A DNA stretch of 9,365 nucleotides from assembly GCA_036278755.1 (NCBI GenBank), contig DASUKL010000064.1, positions 1-9,365 on the forward strand, in the 5' to 3' direction. The position numbers and the translations under genes were made by a program. The stretch's first letter is position 1. Every line of letters starts with the position of its first letter. The notes below the pieces were generated by a model. That model ran no database searches and was not told the origin of the DNA. It was given only the letters and a program-made list of their open reading frames with translations. Positions 5,497-9,365 of the stretch are shown here, piece by piece. The DNA is from DASUKL01 sp036278755 (lineage in GTDB: Bacteria; Chloroflexota; Limnocylindria; Limnocylindrales; CSP1-4).

Positions 5497-5809
5497 GAAA
5501 CGAGGGACCCGGGCCGAGGTCGCTGGAGCAGGCTGGCGCTCGCCCGCCACCGACGACCTGCTCGACACGATCCTGGCCCTTCGCAGCCGAGACGAGGCTG
5601 AACGCTTCTTCCGCGACCTGTGCACCCTGGCCGAGCTGCACGAGATGACGCAGCGCTGGCAGGTCGTGCGCCTCCTGGACGAGGGGCGGCACTACGCCGA
5701 GATCAACCACGCGACCGGCGTCAGCACGGCCACCATCACCCGCATCGCGCAGTGGCTGCGCCATGGCGAGGGCGGCTACCGCCTGGCCCTGAAGCGCCGC
5801 CCATCGTGA
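5492..5809 (+). CDS. TrpR-superfamily (YerC/YecD-like) regulator of the his operon, 105 aa
   Basis: A small all-helical DNA-binding protein of the TrpR/YerC family. The body reads LLDTILALRSRDEAERFFRD, then LCTLAELHEMTQRWQVVRLLDEGRHY, the family's core helices. AEINHATGVSTATITRIAQWLRHGEGGYRLAL is the helix-turn-helix (STATITR as recognition helix) plus the YerC-type GGGY tail. ATG 5492 lies at the predicted transcription start; ATG 5495 is directly behind it and gives one residue less. No Shine-Dalgarno is present. The stop overlaps hisG by GTGA (5806-5809), so the two are translationally coupled. Its place at the head of the his operon, with palindromes over its own start, points to autoregulation and control of his genes, perhaps with histidine as corepressor. 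TrpR-family HisR regulators have, as I recall, been proposed for his genes in Firmicutes. Family is sure; effector is inferred. Confidence 0.9.
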   Translation: MMKRGTRAEVAGAGWRSPATDDLLDTILALRSRDEAERFFRDLCTLAELHEMTQRWQVVRLLDEGRHYAEINHATGVSTATITRIAQWLRHGEGGYRLALKRRPS

Positions 5810-6669
5810 GCCGCACCGATCGCCTGCGCCTGGCCGTGCCCAACAAGGGCCGCCTGCTGGAGCCCACGATGCGCCTCCTCGACGACGCCGGGCTGGCCCT
5901 CGAGACGAGCCCCCGGCTGCTCGTCGCCCGTGCCGAGGCGGCCCCCATCGACGTGCTGGCGGTGCGCACCGAGGATATCGTCGAGCTCGTCGCCGACGGC
6001 GCGGCGGACCTCGGCGTGACGGGCCTCGACCTGCTAGTCGAGTCGGGAGCCGAACTCGAAGCCCTGCTCGAGCTCGGCTTCGGCCGCTGCCGCCTGGAGG
6101 CCGCCGTGCCCAGCGACGCTGCGGCCCGGGACCTGGCCGCCCTGGACGGCAGTCGGCTGGCCACCAGCCATCCCGAGACCGCCCGCCGCTTCTTCGCCGG
6201 CCGAGACATCGCCGTCGAGCTCGTGCCCATGACCGGCTCCGTGGAGGTGGCCCCCCGACTGGCCCTGGCCGACGGCATCGTCGACCTCGTGGCCACCGGC
6301 TCGACCCTCACGGCCAACGGGCTGCGCTCGGTCGGGTCACTGCTCGAAAGCCAGGCCGTCCTCGTCGGCCGTCCCGCGGCCCAGCCCCACGACGGCCTCG
6401 TCGGCGACCTCCTCGCCATGCTCGGCGCCGTCGTCGCCGGACGGCGCCGCAAGTACCTGATGATGAACGCGCCTCAGGCCGCCCTGGCGGACATCCAAGG
6501 CATCCTGCCCGGCCTTGACTCGCCCAGCGTCATCCCCCTGGCCCATCCCGGCCACGTGGCCGTCCATGCCGTGGTCGGGGCGGACGAAGTGTGGGGCGTC
6601 CTGCCCCGGCTGCGCGAGGCCGGGGCGACCGGGATCCTGGTCATGCCCATCGAGAAGCTGCTCGCATGA
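5806..6669 (+). CDS. hisG: HisG, ATP phosphoribosyltransferase, long form, 287 aa
   Basis: Cytosolic enzyme of the first committed histidine step: ATP + PRPP gives phosphoribosyl-ATP. LRLAVPNKGRLLEPTMRLL (7-25) is the typical start, and GAADLGVTGLDLLVE (65-79) is the conserved periplasmic-binding-protein-like core. DLVATGSTLTANGL (160-173) is the PRPP-binding loop. After RRRKYLMMNAP comes the C-terminal ACT/PII-like domain (about 218-287; PGLDSPSVIPLA, HAVVGADEVWGVLPRLREAGATGILVMPIEKLL). This makes it the long form, which is allosterically inhibited by histidine and needs no HisZ. GTG 5806 is the start: it overlaps the regulator's stop by 4 nt and gives the usual N-terminus. Further upstream the frame is only the antisense-like shadow of the regulator gene. 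Its end overlaps hisD by ATGA. Confidence 0.96.
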   Translation: MSRTDRLRLAVPNKGRLLEPTMRLLDDAGLALETSPRLLVARAEAAPIDVLAVRTEDIVELVADGAADLGVTGLDLLVESGAELEALLELGFGRCRLEAAVPSDAAARDLAALDGSRLATSHPETARRFFAGRDIAVELVPMTGSVEVAPRLALADGIVDLVATGSTLTANGLRSVGSLLESQAVLVGRPAAQPHDGLVGDLLAMLGAVVAGRRRKYLMMNAPQAALADIQGILPGLDSPSVIPLAHPGHVAVHAVVGADEVWGVLPRLREAGATGILVMPIEKLLA

Positions 6670-7991
6670 CGGAGCTGCTGCGGCACGTCCGCCTCGCCGA
6701 CCTCGCGCCGGCCGAGCGTCAGGCCATCGTCCAGCGCAGCGCGACGGTGCCCGAGTCGGTCCGGGCGGGGGCTCGGGCCATCGTGGCCGAGGTGCGGCGG
6801 GGCGGCGACGCGGCCGTTCGCGCGGCCAACGAGCGCCTCGGGGGTGGCTTGCCTCCGGGTCAGGACGGCCTCCCCGCCGCGCTGCGGATCGCGCCGGCCC
6901 GGCTGGCCGAGGCGGCCGCGGCCCTGCCCGCCGACCTGCGAGCGGGCCTCGAACGCATGGCCGTCAACATCGAGCGCTTCCACGCCGCCCAGCTGCCCGA
7001 CCCGCGGCAGCGCTGGGTGGACATCGAGCCGGGCATCCGCGTCGGGCGGGCCTGGCGACCCCTCGAACGCGTGGCCGCCTACGTCCCCGGCGGCACCGCG
7101 GCCTACCCGTCCTCGTTGCTGATGACCGCCATCCCGGCCCGCCTGGCCGGGGTCGGGTCGTTCGTCGTGGCCACCCCGGCGGGGGCCGAGGGCCAGCTAT
7201 CGCCCGCCCTCCTCGGTGCGGCGGGGCTGCTGGGCATCGAGGAGCTGTACGTCATGGGCGGGGCCCAGGCCATCGCCGCCCTGGCCTGTGGCACCGAGTC
7301 GATCCCCGCCGTGGACAAGATCGTCGGCCCCGGCAACGCCTGGGTCACCGCGGCCAAGCTCGAGGTCCTGGGCCTGACCGGCATCGACCTCCCCGCCGGC
7401 CCCTCGGAGGTCATGGTCCTGGCCGACGAGACGGCCGATCCCCGCCATGTCGCGGCCGACCTGTTGAGCCAGGCCGAGCACGGCCCCGATTCGGCCGCCG
7501 TGTTGGTGACGACCGCCCCGGCCCTCGTCCCGGCCGTCGTGGCCGAGGTCGAGCGCCAGCTGCCCAGCCTCCCCCGCCACGATCTCCTGCGCGTCTCGCT
7601 GGGCGCGGCCGGCCTGGTCGTCGAGGCGGCCGACATCGCGGACGCCCTGGCCTTCGTCGACGCCTACGCCCCCGAGCACCTCTCGATCGTGGTCGCCGAT
7701 CCGGCGGCCGCCTTCGCTCGGCTGCGCCATGCGGGCTCGGTCTTCCTGGGGCCCTATGCGCCCGAATCGGCCGGCGACTACGCCACCGGCTCCAACCACG
7801 TCCTGCCCACGGGTCGGCTGGCGCGGGCCTACGGCGCCCTCTCGGTCGAGGACTTCGGGACCTGGATCCAGGTCCAGGAGGTCACCCGAGAGGGCCTGGC
7901 CGCCATCCGACCCACGGTCGCCGTGGTGGCCGAGGCGGAGGGGCTGAGCGCCCACCGGCGGGCCGTCGACGTCCGCTTCGAGGAGGCCTGA
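6666..7991 (+). CDS. hisD: HisD, histidinol dehydrogenase, 441 aa
   Basis: Zn-dependent, NAD-dependent enzyme of the last two steps: L-histidinol to histidinal to histidine. All the usual landmarks are present: YVPGGTAAYPSSLLM (139-153), VMGGAQAIAALACGT (196-210), DKIVGPGN (217-224) and IDLPAGPSE (240-248). Putative zinc ligands by alignment in the head are Q269 and H272 (SQAEHG), D371 (SAGDYATGSNHVLPT) and H430 (GLSAHRRAV). The catalytic Glu-His pair is E337-H338 in AYAPEHLSI. Length is normal, with no break. ATG 6666 overlaps the hisG stop by ATGA, so translation is coupled. Only two lysines are present in 441 residues. Confidence 0.97.
   Translation: MTELLRHVRLADLAPAERQAIVQRSATVPESVRAGARAIVAEVRRGGDAAVRAANERLGGGLPPGQDGLPAALRIAPARLAEAAAALPADLRAGLERMAVNIERFHAAQLPDPRQRWVDIEPGIRVGRAWRPLERVAAYVPGGTAAYPSSLLMTAIPARLAGVGSFVVATPAGAEGQLSPALLGAAGLLGIEELYVMGGAQAIAALACGTESIPAVDKIVGPGNAWVTAAKLEVLGLTGIDLPAGPSEVMVLADETADPRHVAADLLSQAEHGPDSAAVLVTTAPALVPAVVAEVERQLPSLPRHDLLRVSLGAAGLVVEAADIADALAFVDAYAPEHLSIVVADPAAAFARLRHAGSVFLGPYAPESAGDYATGSNHVLPTGRLARAYGALSVEDFGTWIQVQEVTREGLAAIRPTVAVVAEAEGLSAHRRAVDVRFEEA
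7981..7986 (+). promoter_or_regulatory. Shine-Dalgarno AGGAGG of hisC
   Basis: AGGAGG lies inside the last codons of hisD, 6 nt before GTG 7993, and decides the GTG start of hisC. It is the one junction in the operon with a gap (1 nt) instead of a 4-nt overlap. Confidence 0.8.
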
Positions 7992-7992
7992 C

Positions 7993-9120
7993 GTGTCCGA
8001 GGTCTACACCTGGGAGCCGTCGAACGCGGCCATCGCCGCCCGCTACGGGCTCGACCCGGCCGACATCCTGCGCTTCGACACGAACACCTCCCCCCAGGCC
8101 CCGCCCTTCGTGGCCGAGACCCTGGGCGGGCCCTTCGACCCGCCGCTGAACGAGTATCCGGACTCGGCCTACGCCGCGCTGACCGCTGCGGCGGCCGCCT
8201 ACCTCGAGGCCCCGAGCGAGGAGATCATCGTCGGGGCCGGCGCCGACGAGCTGCTCGACCTGGCGGCCAAGGCCTTCCTGCCCGCCGGCGGAGCAGCGCT
8301 CCTGCCGGTGCCCACCTACGGCATGTACGGGGTCCTCACCAGCCAGCGCGGGGCGCGCATCGCCGCGCTCCCCCGCCGCGGACCGGAGGAAGGCTTCGCC
8401 CTGGATCGCGAGGCGGTCATCGCCCGACTGCCCGACGTCCAGCTGGTCTGGCTCTGCGACCCCAATAACCCCACCGGCCGCAGCGAGGATCCGGCGACCC
8501 TGGAGGCCATCCTCGACGCGGCGGCCGGGCTCGGGGCGAAGGGTCCCCTGGTCGTCGTCGACGAGGCCTACCACGAGTTCGCGGGCACGTCCGTGGCCGG
8601 CTGGCGCGGCCGCTACGAGCGCCTGCTCGTCCTCCGCACCCTGTCCAAGGCCTTCGGCCTGGCCGGCGTGCGCGTCGGCTACGGCGTGGCCGCCCGGCCC
8701 ACGATCGCCCGCCTGGAACGGGTCCGGCCGCCGGGCAGCATCTCCACCGTCTCGGCGACCCTGGGCGCGACGGCCCTGGCTCGTCCGGAGCTGGCCCGAG
8801 CCAACGTCGCTCGGCTGGCCGAGGAGCGGGCGCGGCTCGCGGCCGGTCTCGTCGCCTGCGGCTGGCAGCCGTATCCGAGCACGGCCAACTTCCTGCTGGT
8901 CCGGGTGGGCGACGGCACGGTCGCGGCCGCGGAGGCAGCGGCCGACGGGCTCCTCCGCGCGGGGATCGTGCCGCGGACGTTCGGCCCGGCCAACCCACTG
9001 CGGGGCCACCTGCGGCTGACGGTCCGCGACCGGGCCTCGGACGACCGGCTGCTGGCTACGCTGGCCGCACTGGCCGAGCGGCCCGGGCAGGCCGAGCCGG
9101 CCGGGCAGGGACGGTCATGA
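7993..9120 (+). CDS. hisC: HisC, histidinol-phosphate aminotransferase, 375 aa
   Basis: PLP-dependent fold-type I aminotransferase that makes histidinol phosphate from imidazole-acetol phosphate and glutamate. Family marks: FDTNTSP (28-34) near the N-terminus, NEYPDSAY (53-60), and GAGADELLDLAAKAF (81-95) for PLP-phosphate contact. Further marks are PTYGMY (107-112), CDPNNPTG (155-162; N159 to the ring) and VVVDEAYHEF (187-196; D190 to the pyridine N). The Schiff-base lysine is K219 in RTLSKAFGLAGVRVGY, and the substrate-carboxylate Arg is about R341 in HLRLTVR. The GTG start follows AGGAGG by 6 nt and lies 1 nt after the hisD stop. The last 15 residues (ERPGQAEPAGQGRS) are a loose tail. The stop overlaps hisB by ATGA. 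Broader aromatic or cobalamin-type specificity is excluded mainly by context. Confidence 0.95.
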   Translation: MSEVYTWEPSNAAIAARYGLDPADILRFDTNTSPQAPPFVAETLGGPFDPPLNEYPDSAYAALTAAAAAYLEAPSEEIIVGAGADELLDLAAKAFLPAGGAALLPVPTYGMYGVLTSQRGARIAALPRRGPEEGFALDREAVIARLPDVQLVWLCDPNNPTGRSEDPATLEAILDAAAGLGAKGPLVVVDEAYHEFAGTSVAGWRGRYERLLVLRTLSKAFGLAGVRVGYGVAARPTIARLERVRPPGSISTVSATLGATALARPELARANVARLAEERARLAAGLVACGWQPYPSTANFLLVRVGDGTVAAAEAAADGLLRAGIVPRTFGPANPLRGHLRLTVRDRASDDRLLATLAALAERPGQAEPAGQGRS

Positions 9121-9365
9121 CCACGCGGCAGGCGACGGTCGAGCGGTCGAGCCGCGAGACCACGATCCGCCTGGAGCTCGACCTCGACGGCAGCGGCACG
9201 GCCGAGGTGCGGACCGGCCTGGGCGCCTACGACCACCTCCTCGATAGCCTCGCCCATCACGCCCTCTTCGACCTGCGCATCGAGGCCCGCGGCGACCTCG
9301 AGGTGGACGACCACCACACGGTCGAGGACGTGGCCCTGGCCCTCGGCCAGGCCATCGACGAGGCC
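9117..9365 (+). CDS. hisB: HisB, imidazoleglycerol-phosphate dehydratase, 5' part (83 aa seen)
   Basis: Mn-dependent dehydratase that converts IGP to imidazole-acetol phosphate. The visible part starts straight with the IGPD fold (RQATVERSSRETTIRLELDLDG), so there is no N-terminal phosphatase domain as in enterobacterial bifunctional HisB. GLGAYDHLLDSLAHHALFDL (34-53) is the first metal-binding segment, with H40 and the H47-H48 pair. DLEVDDHHTVEDVALALG (60-77) is the family signature, with H66, H67 and E70 as metal ligands. The usual GFFDHML is AYDHLL here, a mild variant. ATG 9117 overlaps the hisC stop by ATGA, with AGGGA about 7 nt upstream. The gene runs off the right edge; the rest, about 110 residues, is outside the window. 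Confidence 0.95.
   Translation, partial: MTTRQATVERSSRETTIRLELDLDGSGTAEVRTGLGAYDHLLDSLAHHALFDLRIEARGDLEVDDHHTVEDVALALGQAIDEA

Noticed and set aside
6515..8149. 544-codon open frame overlapping hisD
   Set aside because: Arg/Gly/Pro-rich shadow of hisD in another frame; hisD has all catalytic and zinc residues.
7882..9009. 375-codon minus-strand frame antisense to hisC
   Set aside because: No recognisable motifs and low-complexity composition; hisC on the plus strand is complete with its PLP lysine.
1..9365. CRISPR arrays, insertion sequences, phage genes, tRNA or rRNA genes
   Set aside because: Read on both strands: no spaced repeats, transposase or integrase motifs, or tRNA-like folds were recognised.

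Overview
This 9.4-kb window is very GC-rich, gene-dense bacterial DNA. Its proteins are almost free of lysine: I count about 16 Lys in roughly 2,780 residues outside one small protein. Gene starts use ATG or GTG, and several neighbouring genes overlap by 4 bases. GC content, a TrpR/YerC-type regulator heading a histidine operon, a long-form HisG and an Asp-box propeller lipoprotein suggest an uncultured Chloroflexota lineage. A high-GC actinobacterium is the main alternative. This placement is inference; the window holds no rRNA or tRNA.

Left part (1-4230), accessory genes. A lone PIN-domain (VapC-like) protein lies at 213-614, after a short noncoding stretch with a 17-bp direct repeat. It converges on a 14-helix DHA2-type MFS exporter on the minus strand (715-2208). 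The exporter is divergent from a CGNR zinc-finger regulator (2378-3010). The 169-bp gap between them is locally AT-richer and carries repeated CATGT/ACATG half-sites, so the regulator may control the exporter. The regulator's 3' end overlaps the start of a secreted lipoprotein (2988-4226) with six Asp-box-like repeats and a CxxCH motif. A 67-aa Lys-rich conserved small protein follows (4414-4617) with a textbook Shine-Dalgarno sequence.

Right part (4666-9365), histidine biosynthesis. hisA lies alone on the minus strand. Divergent from it runs a tightly coupled plus-strand operon: a TrpR-superfamily (YerC-like) regulator, hisG (long form), hisD, hisC and hisB, the last cut by the window edge. 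Together these cover ATP phosphoribosyltransferase, the HisA isomerase, IGP dehydratase, the aminotransferase and the last two oxidations. hisH, hisF and hisI/E are not in view and may lie downstream of hisB.

The most interesting signal is at 5472-5496, across the start codon of the TrpR-like gene. A 10-bp palindrome abuts a 16-bp perfect palindrome, giving four copies of the heptamer TAGCATG/CATGCTA within 23 bp. An extended -10 element (TGCTATCAT) sits inside this array, so the mRNA would begin at or next to the ATG. This looks like an autoregulated, leaderless operon in which a TrpR-family protein is the local histidine repressor and could also act on divergent hisA.
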